Shown: in pieces, positions 7,165 through 14,108 of the stretch
Numbering within the stretch: the stretch's first letter is position 1
Layout of the letters: each line of letters begins with the position of its first letter
Made by a program: the position numbers and the translations under genes
Notes under the pieces: model-generated
What the model was told of the DNA's origin: nothing
What the model saw: only the letters and a program-made list of their open reading frames with translations
Database searches by the model: none
Assembly (NCBI GenBank): GCA_030609125.1
Contig: JAUWCW010000012.1
Coordinates: forward strand, 1-18,107
Direction: 5' to 3'
Length of the DNA: 18,107 nt
Origin: JAUWCW01 sp030609125 [NCBI: Candidatus Rokuibacteriota bacterium]
GTDB lineage: Bacteria > JAUVQV01

Positions 7165-7644
7165 TCACGCCGTTCTTTCCCTCTTCAGTTTCGTCAGTTG
7201 CACAAAATGCCTTCTCTCCTCGTCAATCAGCGCATCCAGCTGCTCCCGCCGGCTTTCCGGGACCAGACCTTTGAGCTCCTGGTAGAAGTGAATCGAGTCC
7301 CACTCCACACCGATGGCAAAATCGAGGGCTTCCGACGCCCCCCGGATCCCCTCCAGTTTCTCCTCGAAGGCCTCCTGGCTGAAGATGACGCCCGAGGCGT
7401 ACGAGCGAAGGTAGTCGAAATACTCTCCCGGATAGCCCTCCTCGGGCTCGAAGGGCTCACTCTTCGCAAGGATCGCCTCATAGAACCGGCGATGCTTTAT
7501 TTCCTCGTCGGCAAGGAAGGAAAAGAGCGTCTTCACTTTTTCGTCATCCAGCCGGCCCGCCATCTCGCGGTAGAACCGTTCGCCGTTCACTTCGATCCTC
7601 ACGGCTATCTGAAAGACTTCACTCGGGTCGAACATAAGTCCCAT
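7165..7644 (-). CDS. Ferritin-like diiron protein, first of a pair
   Basis: The protein has 159 residues. Helix 1 carries E18 (RIEVNGERFY) and helix 2 E48-x-x-H51 (DEEIKHRRFY). The second half repeats the pattern: VEWDSIHFYQEL, then a DEERRHF ExxH. It lacks the rubredoxin domain and the GFWFD tail of the next gene. AGGAGG stands six bases before the ATG at 7644, so the start is well supported. The ATG-ATG distance and tight gap to the second gene suggest one transcript. The pair probably arose by duplication and may form a mixed oligomer, which is an inference. Divergent from it lies frdCAB. Confidence 0.85.
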   Translation of the reverse strand: MGLMFDPSEVFQIAVRIEVNGERFYREMAGRLDDEKVKTLFSFLADEEIKHRRFYEAILAKSEPFEPEEGYPGEYFDYLRSYASGVIFSQEAFEEKLEGIRGASEALDFAIGVEWDSIHFYQELKGLVPESRREQLDALIDEERRHFVQLTKLKRERTA

Positions 7645-7679
7645 AATCGCCTCCTGCTGCCGCTTTTTGTTCGTTCGCT

Positions 7680-7704
7680 GCGCACTGATTCCCGGACAGT
7701 GCGC
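7680..7704. repeat. Perfect 8-bp inverted repeat upstream of the ferritin-like genes
   Basis: GCGCACTG and CAGTGCGC are separated by nine bases, 36 bases upstream of the first ferritin-like ATG. There is no T-run on either side, so it is not an obvious terminator. It could be a repressor operator or a hairpin in the 5' leader of the ferritin transcript. Confidence 0.55.
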
Positions 7705-7832
7705 GCCTGGGCCGATACTCCCGGTTGGTAGCTGTAGTTTATCTTCTTTGATGCTCCAATACCACTTCCTTTTTCCGCCCCATGGGCTACAATGTCGTGC
7801 GGCTTCCAGGGCGCCCCGCCGTTCAGCGGCCC

Positions 7833-7853
7833 CAGCGCCCCGGTGAGGCGCTG
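7833..7853. repeat. Perfect 7-bp stem in the frdC upstream region
   Basis: CAGCGCC and GGCGCTG flank a seven-base loop. TTCAGCG at 7822-7828 can pair instead with CGCTGAA at 7849-7855, giving a competing stem. No T-run follows. The element lies between the divergent ferritin and frd genes, upstream of the candidate frd -10. Confidence 0.45.
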
Positions 7854-7878
7854 AATACGAAAAGTTGCTTATTTCTTC

Positions 7879-7884
7879 TATACT
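7879..7884 (+). promoter_or_regulatory. Candidate -10 for frdCAB
   Basis: TATACT matches the -10 consensus at five of six positions and lies in the only AT-rich patch of the 286-base divergent gap. No matching -35 is present, so an activator or another sigma factor may be needed. Predicted start point is near 7891, ahead of the GGAGGG ribosome site at 7896-7901. Confidence 0.35.
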
Positions 7885-7907
7885 CAGCTAGAATTGGAGG
7901 GTAGATC

Positions 7908-7934
7908 TTGTCAGCAAGGGACGGCTCACCTTGA
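7908..7934 (+). other. 8-codon leader ORF (or misread 5' end) coupled to frdC
   Basis: GGAGGG at 7896-7901 stands six bases before TTG 7908, the best ribosome site in the region. That TTG opens MSARDGSP and stops at TGA 7932-7934, overlapping the TTG start of frdC as TTGA. Either frdC is translated by reinitiation after this leader, or the true frdC start is 7908 and a base is missing between. Confidence 0.4.
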
Positions 7935-8572
7935 TCCTCCAGCAGGTACTCTTTCGCAGCCGCCGGACAGCGGCCATCCTTGACATCCTCGAGGCGTGCA
8001 GCGGTCTGGCCCTCGCGCTCTTTCTCTGGATGCACATGGTCTTCGTCGCCACCATATTCCTCGGAGCCGGGGCCTTTGACGGCATCGCCCACGCCCTGGA
8101 CACGTACTACCTCTCCTTCACCGGCATTCCGCCCCTGATCGTCGTCTTCTTCATGCATTTTCTCCTGGCAGCCCGCAAGATACCTTTCGCCTACCGGGAG
8201 CAGCGCATCATCTGGAGGCACGCGGGCCTCCTGGCCCACCGGGACACCTGGACCTGGCTCTTTCAAGCGGTGAGCGGCATGGCCATACTTCTGCTGGGGT
8301 CCATTCACTTCTGGGTGGTGCTCTCGGCCTGGCCCATCGGGGCCTCCCTGAGCATCCACCGCGTAGGCCAGTGGCCGCAGTTTGTCTTCTACATCGCCCT
8401 GCTCTTTCTCGGTGAGATGCACGCCGGGATAGGCCTCTACCGCCTGGCCGTCAAGTGGGGCTGGCCACCGCGGAGAAGGTCAGGCCTGCTCTTCGAGGTC
8501 ATAAGCGCTCTCTTCCTTCTTCTCGGCCTGGCGGCACTGGTGATGTTCCGCTATCTGGGAGGCGCGGGCTGA
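7931..8572 (+). CDS. frdC: Fumarate reductase/succinate dehydrogenase, diheme cytochrome b subunit
   Basis: This 213-residue, five-helix membrane protein closely follows Wolinella FrdC. The four axial heme ligands are present: H35 (WMHMVF), H76 (FMHFLLA), H126 (GSIHFW) and H164 (GEMHAGIGLYRLAVKWGW). They match Wolinella H44, H93, H143 and H182. E162 matches Glu C180 of the proposed E-pathway. Glu C66, needed there for menaquinol oxidation, aligns with D57 here. The subunit anchors FrdAB and passes electrons between menaquinone and the iron-sulfur chain. In Geobacter sulfurreducens one FrdCAB acts both as fumarate reductase and succinate dehydrogenase. The start at TTG 7931 is the only in-frame candidate nearby, with AAGGGA nine bases before it. 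The gene is joined to frdA by TGATG. Confidence 0.9.
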   Translation: MILQQVLFRSRRTAAILDILEACSGLALALFLWMHMVFVATIFLGAGAFDGIAHALDTYYLSFTGIPPLIVVFFMHFLLAARKIPFAYREQRIIWRHAGLLAHRDTWTWLFQAVSGMAILLLGSIHFWVVLSAWPIGASLSIHRVGQWPQFVFYIALLFLGEMHAGIGLYRLAVKWGWPPRRRSGLLFEVISALFLLLGLAALVMFRYLGGAG

Positions 8573-10389
8573 TGCGTATGGTACAGACGGACCTGCTGGT
8601 CGTCGGCGCAGGCCTGGCCGGGGAGCGGGTGGCGGTGACGGCCGCCGCCGCCGGACACGACGTTGTCATTCTCAGCCTCGTTCCGCCGCGGCGCTCCCAT
8701 TCCAGCGCCGCCCAGGGGGGAATGCAGGCCGCCCTGGGCAACTGCGCCATGGGACTGGGGGACAATCCGGACATTCACTTCACCGACACGGTGAAGGGGT
8801 CGGACTGGGGGTGCGAGCAGGACGTGGCGCGCCTCTTCGTCGAGACAGCCCCCGTCGCCGTCCGTGAGATGGCAGCCTGGGGCGTCCCCTGGAACCGGGT
8901 GATTGCGGGAAAGAAGCGGCTTCCCGGCGGCCTCGAGATCGAGGACATTTCCGAGAAGGAGGGGCTCATCACCGCCCGCGACTTCGGGGGCACCCAGAAG
9001 TGGCGCACCACCTACGTCTCGGACGCCACGGGACACTCTCTCCTCTACACCATGGACAACGTGGTGGTCAAACTGGGGGTCACTGTCCACGACCGCCGCG
9101 AGGCGATTTCCCTCATCCACGACGGTCAGCGCTGCTGCGGCGCGGTGGTACGCAACCTCATCGACGGTTCCCTGCAGGCTTACCTCGCCCGGGCGACGGT
9201 GCTGGCCACCGGCGGCTACGGCAGGATCTACGGGGCTTCGACCAACGCCGTCATCTGCGAGGGCTCCGGCATGGCCATCGCCCAGGAGACGAGGGTTGTC
9301 CCCCTGGGCAACATGGAAGCGGTTCAGTTTCATCCCACCGGGATCGTGCCGACGGACATACTCGTCACCGAGGGCTGCCGGGGTGACGGGGGCTATCTCC
9401 TGGACAGGAACAAACACCGGTTCATGCCGGAATACGAGCCGGCCCGGAAGGAGCTCGCCTCCCGGGACGTCGTCTCCCGCCGCATGACCCAGCACATACG
9501 GCGGGGACTCGGAGTGGAGTCGCCCTTCGGACCTCACCTCTGGCTCGACATCCGCCATCTCGGAGAAAAGCACGTATCGACCTACCTGCGGGAAGTGAAG
9601 GAGATCTGCGAGAACTTCCTCGGCATCGACCCGGTCCGGAGCCTTATCCCCGTGAGGCCGACACAGCACTACAGCATGGGAGGGGTGCGGACCAACACCG
9701 ACGGTGCGGCCTACGGGCTCGCCGGGCTCTTCGCCGCCGGGGAAACGGCCTGCTGGGACCTGCACGGGTTCAACCGCCTGGGGGGCAACTCCCTGGCGGA
9801 AACAATTGTGGCCGGGAAGATCGTCGGGGAAAAGGTGACGGAGTATCTGGAGGGTACGGAGGTCTCCATTCTCACCGGTGTCGCCGCCGCGGAAATCTCC
9901 CGCCAGCAGGGGCGCATCAGCGCCCTCATGAAAAAGACCGGCGGCGAAAGCGTCTTCGATCTGCGCCGCCGGATGGAAGAGACCCTTATGGATCACGTTC
10001 CCATCTTCCGCCACGCCGACTCCCTGCAAAAGGGCGTGGACAAGCTCGCCGAACTGCTCGATCGCTCCCGGAACCTCTCCCTGCAGGGCAGCGGGGCAGG
10101 CGCCTCGTCCCCCGAGCTCTCGGCGGCCCTTCGGCTGCCCGGCATGCTCCGGCTGGCCCTATCCATCACCTTCGGCGCGCTGCAGAGGACCGAGAGCCGG
10201 GGAAGCCACTTCCGTGAGGACCACCCCCGGAGGGACGATGAGAACTGGCTCAAGCGCACCCTCGCCTTCCGGTCCGAGGGGAGCGATCTGCCCCGTCTCG
10301 AGTACGAGAAGGTGACGATCACCGAGCTTCCCCCCGGGGACCGGGGATACGGGGAGGCGACGGACACAAGAAGGCTGGAGTCGGAATGA
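8572..10389 (+). CDS. frdA: Fumarate reductase/succinate dehydrogenase, flavoprotein catalytic subunit
   Basis: The protein has 605 residues from the ATG at 8572, which shares its A with the frdC stop and has GGGAGG nine bases upstream. It has an FAD-binding GAGLAG motif at 12-17. H43 in RSHSSAAQGGMQAALGN is the histidine that carries covalent FAD in Wolinella FrdA (also His43). R298 in ELASRDVVSRRM matches catalytic Arg301. QFHPTG and QHYSMGG carry further active-site histidines, and TESRGSHFREDHPRRDD is the usual C-terminal signature. It interconverts fumarate and succinate on the cytoplasmic side. The C-terminus ends soon after RGYGEA and lacks the roughly 45-residue tail of the Wolinella protein. 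A longer upstream frame exists but only overlaps frdC. Confidence 0.96.
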   Translation: MRMVQTDLLVVGAGLAGERVAVTAAAAGHDVVILSLVPPRRSHSSAAQGGMQAALGNCAMGLGDNPDIHFTDTVKGSDWGCEQDVARLFVETAPVAVREMAAWGVPWNRVIAGKKRLPGGLEIEDISEKEGLITARDFGGTQKWRTTYVSDATGHSLLYTMDNVVVKLGVTVHDRREAISLIHDGQRCCGAVVRNLIDGSLQAYLARATVLATGGYGRIYGASTNAVICEGSGMAIAQETRVVPLGNMEAVQFHPTGIVPTDILVTEGCRGDGGYLLDRNKHRFMPEYEPARKELASRDVVSRRMTQHIRRGLGVESPFGPHLWLDIRHLGEKHVSTYLREVKEICENFLGIDPVRSLIPVRPTQHYSMGGVRTNTDGAAYGLAGLFAAGETACWDLHGFNRLGGNSLAETIVAGKIVGEKVTEYLEGTEVSILTGVAAAEISRQQGRISALMKKTGGESVFDLRRRMEETLMDHVPIFRHADSLQKGVDKLAELLDRSRNLSLQGSGAGASSPELSAALRLPGMLRLALSITFGALQRTESRGSHFREDHPRRDDENWLKRTLAFRSEGSDLPRLEYEKVTITELPPGDRGYGEATDTRRLESE

Positions 10390-10427
10390 CGAGCCACGGG
10401 AGTCACACGGGAGGGGCGGCGCCATGA
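10386..10427 (+). other. 13-codon mini-ORF bridging frdA and frdB
   Basis: ATG at 10386 overlaps the frdA stop as ATGA, reads MTSHGSHTGGAAP, and its TGA overlaps the frdB ATG, again as ATGA. It exactly fills the 34-base gap. It may let ribosomes that finish frdA reach frdB. The peptide itself has no recognisable function. Chance cannot be excluded. Confidence 0.3.
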
Positions 10428-11155
10428 GCAGGGAACTGACCTTCCACGTCTTCCGCTACGATCCGAACGTGACGGAGATCGAACCGCGCATGCAGGAGTA
10501 CCGCCTCCGGGAGGTGGATGGCCTTTCTCTTTTCATAGCCCTCAACCTCATCCGTGAAGAGCAGGACCCGACGCTGAAGTTCGACTTCGTCTGCCGGGCC
10601 GCCATATGCGGCAGCTGCGGCATGCTCATCAACGGGCGTCCCGGGCTGGCGTGCAAGACGCTCACCAGCACCCTCCCCTCCTCCATCACGCTCCATCCCC
10701 TCCCGGTCTTCCGGATGATCGGCGACCTCGCCGTCGACACCGGCAGCTGGTTCCGCCGGGTGGCGGAACAGACCGGATCCTGGATTCACACGGACAAGCC
10801 TTTCAACCCTCACGATCCGGAAGAGAGGATGGACAACTCGACGGCTCTTGAGATCCATGAGCTGGAGCGGTGTATCGAGTGCGGCTGCTGCATCGCCGGT
10901 TGCGGGACGGCGAACATTCGGGAGGACTTCGTCGGCGCCGCCGCCCTCCTGCGCATCTCGCGTTTCATGATCGATCCCCGCGATGACCGCGGGGTCGAGC
11001 GCTTCTTCGAGGTCGTCGGCACCGACGAGGGGATCTTCGGCTGCATGGGTCTCATGGCGTGCGAGGACCTCTGCCCCAAGGAAATCCCCCTCCAGCGCCA
11101 GCTCGCCTACGTCCGGCGGAAGCTCGCCATGGCGGCCCTTGGCAGGAAGATTTGA
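10424..11155 (+). CDS. frdB: Fumarate reductase/succinate dehydrogenase, iron-sulfur subunit
   Basis: The protein has 243 residues and all three clusters can be traced. The [2Fe-2S] cluster uses C57, C62, C65 and C77, in the same positions as Wolinella FrdB. The [4Fe-4S] cluster uses C150, C153, C156 and C217, and the [3Fe-4S] cluster uses C160, C207 and C213 (CIECGCCIAGC, then CMGLMACEDLCPKEIP). It carries electrons between FrdA FAD and the FrdC hemes. GGGAGGGG precedes the ATG. The closing LAYVRRKLA helix also matches the family. It is the last gene of the operon; no hairpin-plus-T terminator is visible after it. Confidence 0.96.
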   Translation: MSRELTFHVFRYDPNVTEIEPRMQEYRLREVDGLSLFIALNLIREEQDPTLKFDFVCRAAICGSCGMLINGRPGLACKTLTSTLPSSITLHPLPVFRMIGDLAVDTGSWFRRVAEQTGSWIHTDKPFNPHDPEERMDNSTALEIHELERCIECGCCIAGCGTANIREDFVGAAALLRISRFMIDPRDDRGVERFFEVVGTDEGIFGCMGLMACEDLCPKEIPLQRQLAYVRRKLAMAALGRKI

Positions 11156-11169
11156 GAGGCCCGGGAAAG

Positions 11170-11185
11170 TGTGAGAATTTTCACA
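11170..11185. promoter_or_regulatory. Perfect CRP/FNR-family-type binding site
   Basis: TGTGAGAATTTTCACA is an exact TGTGA-N6-TCACA, the E. coli CRP consensus core. It lies in the 97-base gap after frdB. A weak -10-like TGATAA at 11209-11214 would put the site centre near -43, close to class II activator spacing, for the DUF2064 gene. Confidence 0.6.
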
Positions 11186-11252
11186 TCACTTCCTCCGTAA
11201 CCTCCCGATGATAAACACGAATCTCTTGCTTTCACCCAGCCGTTGAGGTAGA

Positions 11253-12005
11253 GTGTCGTTCATGTTTTCAAGATCTGAAGCATCGCCTTCCATGAAAGGG
11301 GCCCTGGTGGTGTGCGCCCGGGTGCCGCTTCCCGGCATGGTCAAGACCTCTCTTCACCCCCATCTCACCGACTCGCAGAGCGCCGCCCTTTACGGGCGCT
11401 TTCTTGCCGACACCTGCGAGACCACACAGGACGTGGAGGGGGTGGACTTTTTCCTCGCCTATTCTCCCGAGGGAGACGGGGAGGCTTTCAGGGGGATCGT
11501 CCCTCCCCCGTTCAGGCTCTTCTCCCAGCCCGAAGCGGAAATGGGGCATCGGCTGGCGGGAATTTTCGAGCGGCTCATGCAGGAGGGCTACGAACGCGTG
11601 CTCGTCCTCAAGAGCGACTCTCCCGACCTGCCCATCTGTCTCCTCAACCAGGCCTCCGACATTCTGGCCTCGGGGAGAGCGGAGATGGTGTACGGCCCGA
11701 GCGAGCGCGACGGCTTCTACCTCGTCGGCCTCCGCCGGTGGCACCGGGAACTTTTCCATGACGTGGACTGGGACACCCCCCAACTCGGCAGCAGGGTCCT
11801 GCGGCAGGCCAGGAAGCTCGGCATGAGGGTCCGCCGGCTGCCCGAGTGGTACGAGATCGACACCGTTGAAGACCTTCGACGGCACCTGACGTACTACAAC
11901 CTGCGCCGGCGCTCGTGTTCGGCCTCGGAATGCCAATGCCGGACCGGCGAGTACCTCTTTGAGATCCAGGACCGCATCCTGCCCCAGATCTGCCGAATAG
12001 TCTGA
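11253..12005 (+). CDS. DUF2064 / TIGR04282-type transferase (GT-A fold)
   Basis: The protein has up to 250 residues. The region from MKGALVVCARVPLPGMVKT matches the N-terminus of DUF2064 proteins, annotated as rSAM/selenodomain-associated transferase 1, with a nucleotide-diphospho-sugar transferase fold. Other family features are LVLKSDSPDLP, YGPSERDGFYLVGLR and YEIDTVEDLRRHL. The usual KTRL is KTSL here. A tail of about 30 residues beyond the family core is cysteine-rich (SCSASECQC). The start is uncertain: GTG 11253 has GAGG four bases away, ATG 11262 has it thirteen away, and ATG 11292 fits the family start but has no ribosome site. The substrate is unknown for the family. It lies behind the CRP-like site and converges on the MFS gene. 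Confidence 0.85.
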   Translation: MSFMFSRSEASPSMKGALVVCARVPLPGMVKTSLHPHLTDSQSAALYGRFLADTCETTQDVEGVDFFLAYSPEGDGEAFRGIVPPPFRLFSQPEAEMGHRLAGIFERLMQEGYERVLVLKSDSPDLPICLLNQASDILASGRAEMVYGPSERDGFYLVGLRRWHRELFHDVDWDTPQLGSRVLRQARKLGMRVRRLPEWYEIDTVEDLRRHLTYYNLRRRSCSASECQCRTGEYLFEIQDRILPQICRIV

Positions 12006-12023
12006 TCCGGGCCTTCCAGCGCA

Positions 12024-13226
12024 CTACAGTCTCAGAACTTCCGGGCGCAGGAGCGTCACCGCCACGATCGATATTCCCAGGGCCCCGCCCGAGAGCGCCA
12101 CTGCGGCGGGCGTACCGATCGCCTGCGCCAGCGATCCCACCAGGATGTTCCCGAGGGGCATCATCCCCAGCAGAACGAGGCTGTAGAGGCTCATGACCCG
12201 GCCTCTCAATTCGTCGGGAACGATGGACTGAACAAGGGTGTTCACGGGGGCTATGAGAGTCACCATCCCCCAGCCGGCGGCCACCAGAGCGAGAGAGGCA
12301 ACGGCAAGTCCCGGCGAGAGGGCGAAGAGGATAAGCGAGGCGGCGAAGGTGAGTCCCGCCGTCACGGCCAGCTTCCCCTTGCCGCTTCTGCCCGACCGGG
12401 CCGCCAGGATAAGCGCCCCCGCAACCGATCCTCCCCCGCTCAGGGCGAGCAGCCCTCCCAGGCCCCCCGGGCCGACGTGGAAAACGTCCCTGGCGAAGAC
12501 GGGCATCATCGTCAGGAAGGGGAAGCCGAAGAAGCTCGCCGCCGCCACCAGGGCCACCAGCGCCTGGACCCGTCTCTCCCCCCTCACGAACCGCAGACCT
12601 TCGCGCAGGTCCTGGCCGACGGAGCGGGCGGCCCTGGCCGGCAGGGGAGGCAGCTTCCGCATGAGCCAGAAGGCGACGATGACCGGCACGTAGCTGACGG
12701 CGTTCAGATAAAAGCAGGCCGCTATTCCCGCCGTGGCTACCACAAGGCCGGCGACGGCGGGGCCGAGAACGCGGGCGGTGTTGAAGGCGGAGGAGTTAAG
12801 CGCAATGGCGTTCATCAGGTCCTCCTTGCCCACCATCTCGACCACGAAGGACTGGTGGGCGGGCATTTCCACGGCCTTCACCGTTCCGAGAAGAAAGGCC
12901 AGGGCCATCACCTGCCACACCGTCACCAGCCCGCCGTGGGTGAGAGCGGCCAGCACGAGGGTTATCACCGTCGACAGGCCGTTGGTGTACATCAGGACCG
13001 ACCGCTTGGGAAAACGGTCGGCCACGACTCCGCCGGCAAGGGCGAAGAGGAGAATGGGAAGGGTCCCCGCCGCCCCCACCGCCCCGAGCCAGAACGGCTT
13101 GTCCGTCAGCTCCAGAACGAGCCACCCCCGCCCGAGAGACTGCATCCACGTTCCTGTCTGGCTCACGAACTGGGATGTCCAGAAGAGCCTGAAGTTCCTG
13201 TGCCGCAGGGCGCTGAACATCTCCAC
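12024..13226 (-). CDS. MFS transporter (MFS_3 / EntS-like exporter)
   Basis: The 400-residue protein has about twelve membrane helices. The opening MFSALRHRNFRLFWTSQFVS, followed by QTGTWMQSLGRGWLVLELT, is typical of the MFS_3 (PF05977) family, which includes the enterobactin exporter EntS. Motif A between helices 2 and 3 reads GGVVADRFPKR, and a matching loop follows NTARVLGPAVAGLVV. The GTG at 13226, six bases after the EamA stop, has GAGGA ten bases away; the ATG two codons on is an alternative. It is the last of three close minus-strand genes. Substrate cannot be told; such proteins usually export siderophores, drugs or metabolites. Confidence 0.88.
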   Translation of the reverse strand: MEMFSALRHRNFRLFWTSQFVSQTGTWMQSLGRGWLVLELTDKPFWLGAVGAAGTLPILLFALAGGVVADRFPKRSVLMYTNGLSTVITLVLAALTHGGLVTVWQVMALAFLLGTVKAVEMPAHQSFVVEMVGKEDLMNAIALNSSAFNTARVLGPAVAGLVVATAGIAACFYLNAVSYVPVIVAFWLMRKLPPLPARAARSVGQDLREGLRFVRGERRVQALVALVAAASFFGFPFLTMMPVFARDVFHVGPGGLGGLLALSGGGSVAGALILAARSGRSGKGKLAVTAGLTFAASLILFALSPGLAVASLALVAAGWGMVTLIAPVNTLVQSIVPDELRGRVMSLYSLVLLGMMPLGNILVGSLAQAIGTPAAVALSGGALGISIVAVTLLRPEVLRL

Positions 13227-13232
13227 GGGGGT

Positions 13233-14108
13233 TCAATCCTCGACGACGATCAGGAGCATCCCGGCACACATGACCGCCGTCCCGAGAAACCGCCTCCCCG
13301 TCTGCCGCTCACCGAAAAAGAGCCTTCCCAGCAGGACGGAAAAGAGCAGACTGCTGCGCTTGACAGAAATCATGTAGGCCACCTGCGTGAGCTCTATGGC
13401 GGCAAAATGAAAGGCTATCATCAGGCCCGCCGCCGCCCCCACCGCCAGGAACGAGCGGTTGGGCCTCAGGGACGACAGGAGACCACCCCTTCTCCTCCAG
13501 GCCAGCAGGACCGTGTACGCCGCCGTAACGAACAGGGCGTACGTGAAGCCGAAAAATGACGGCGACGAGTACCTGACACCGAGTTTACCCAGGGCCGAGG
13601 TGAGACTGTAGATGAGCGCCACGGCCAGTATGCAGAGGACCCCCTTCTCCCTCCGTAAGGACTGGAAGAGATCCGCCGCTCCGCCCTTTCCCTCCCAGGC
13701 GAGCAGAAAGGATCCCGCGGCGACCAGGCCGATGCCGGCGGCCCCGGAGAGCCCGGGTATCTCTCCCAGCACCGCGAGCGAGATCATGGCGGTGAAGACA
13801 GGCGTCCAGGCAAGAAAGGGGAGCGCCAGGGACATGGGCGACACCTTCAGGGCATGGAGGTAGAGGAGTCCCGCCGCGATCTCAAGGGGAACGCCGGCAG
13901 CGAGAACAGCCCAGAAACGCGGATCCACCGGCGGGACGGAACGCATCGAGGCCGCCAGCGCCAGCAGCGGCAGGGCGTAGCCCCACCGGACCCACATCAC
14001 CGTCCCGGGGGAATGCTCCCGAAGGGCCGCCTTCGAGAATGCGTCGGCAGCCGACCATGAGAGGGCGCACAGCAGCGCCAGAACGAACCAGAGGGGAACG
14101 ACGCTCAC
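13233..14108 (-). CDS. EamA/DMT-family transporter
   Basis: The 291-residue protein has about ten membrane helices in two EamA repeats (roughly 5-140 and 150-288). Family features include SWSAADAFSKAALREHSP in the first repeat and ISVKRSSLLFSVLLGRLFFG near the end of the second, where DMT proteins have a conserved EP-type stretch (here GERQTGRRFLG). The GTG start at 14108 overlaps the stop of the upstream glycosyltransferase gene by GTGA, so the two are probably co-translated. It likely exports or imports a small metabolite across the inner membrane; no substrate can be named. Confidence 0.88.
   Translation of the reverse strand: MSVVPLWFVLALLCALSWSAADAFSKAALREHSPGTVMWVRWGYALPLLALAASMRSVPPVDPRFWAVLAAGVPLEIAAGLLYLHALKVSPMSLALPFLAWTPVFTAMISLAVLGEIPGLSGAAGIGLVAAGSFLLAWEGKGGAADLFQSLRREKGVLCILAVALIYSLTSALGKLGVRYSSPSFFGFTYALFVTAAYTVLLAWRRRGGLLSSLRPNRSFLAVGAAAGLMIAFHFAAIELTQVAYMISVKRSSLLFSVLLGRLFFGERQTGRRFLGTAVMCAGMLLIVVED

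Noticed and set aside
8455-8571. Upstream extension of the frdA frame
   Set aside because: It lies wholly inside frdC; the ATG at 8572 has a ribosome site and matches the Wolinella N-terminus.
8551-10029. Minus-strand frame of 492 codons opposite frdA
   Set aside because: Shadow of a strongly conserved flavoprotein gene in high-GC DNA.
12006-12023. Possible shared terminator between convergent DUF2064 and MFS genes
   Set aside because: Only 18 bases with no inverted repeat and no T-run.
12477-13559. Plus-strand frame of 360 codons opposite the MFS and EamA genes
   Set aside because: Histidine- and glutamine-rich shadow with no motif; both transporters are clear on the other strand.
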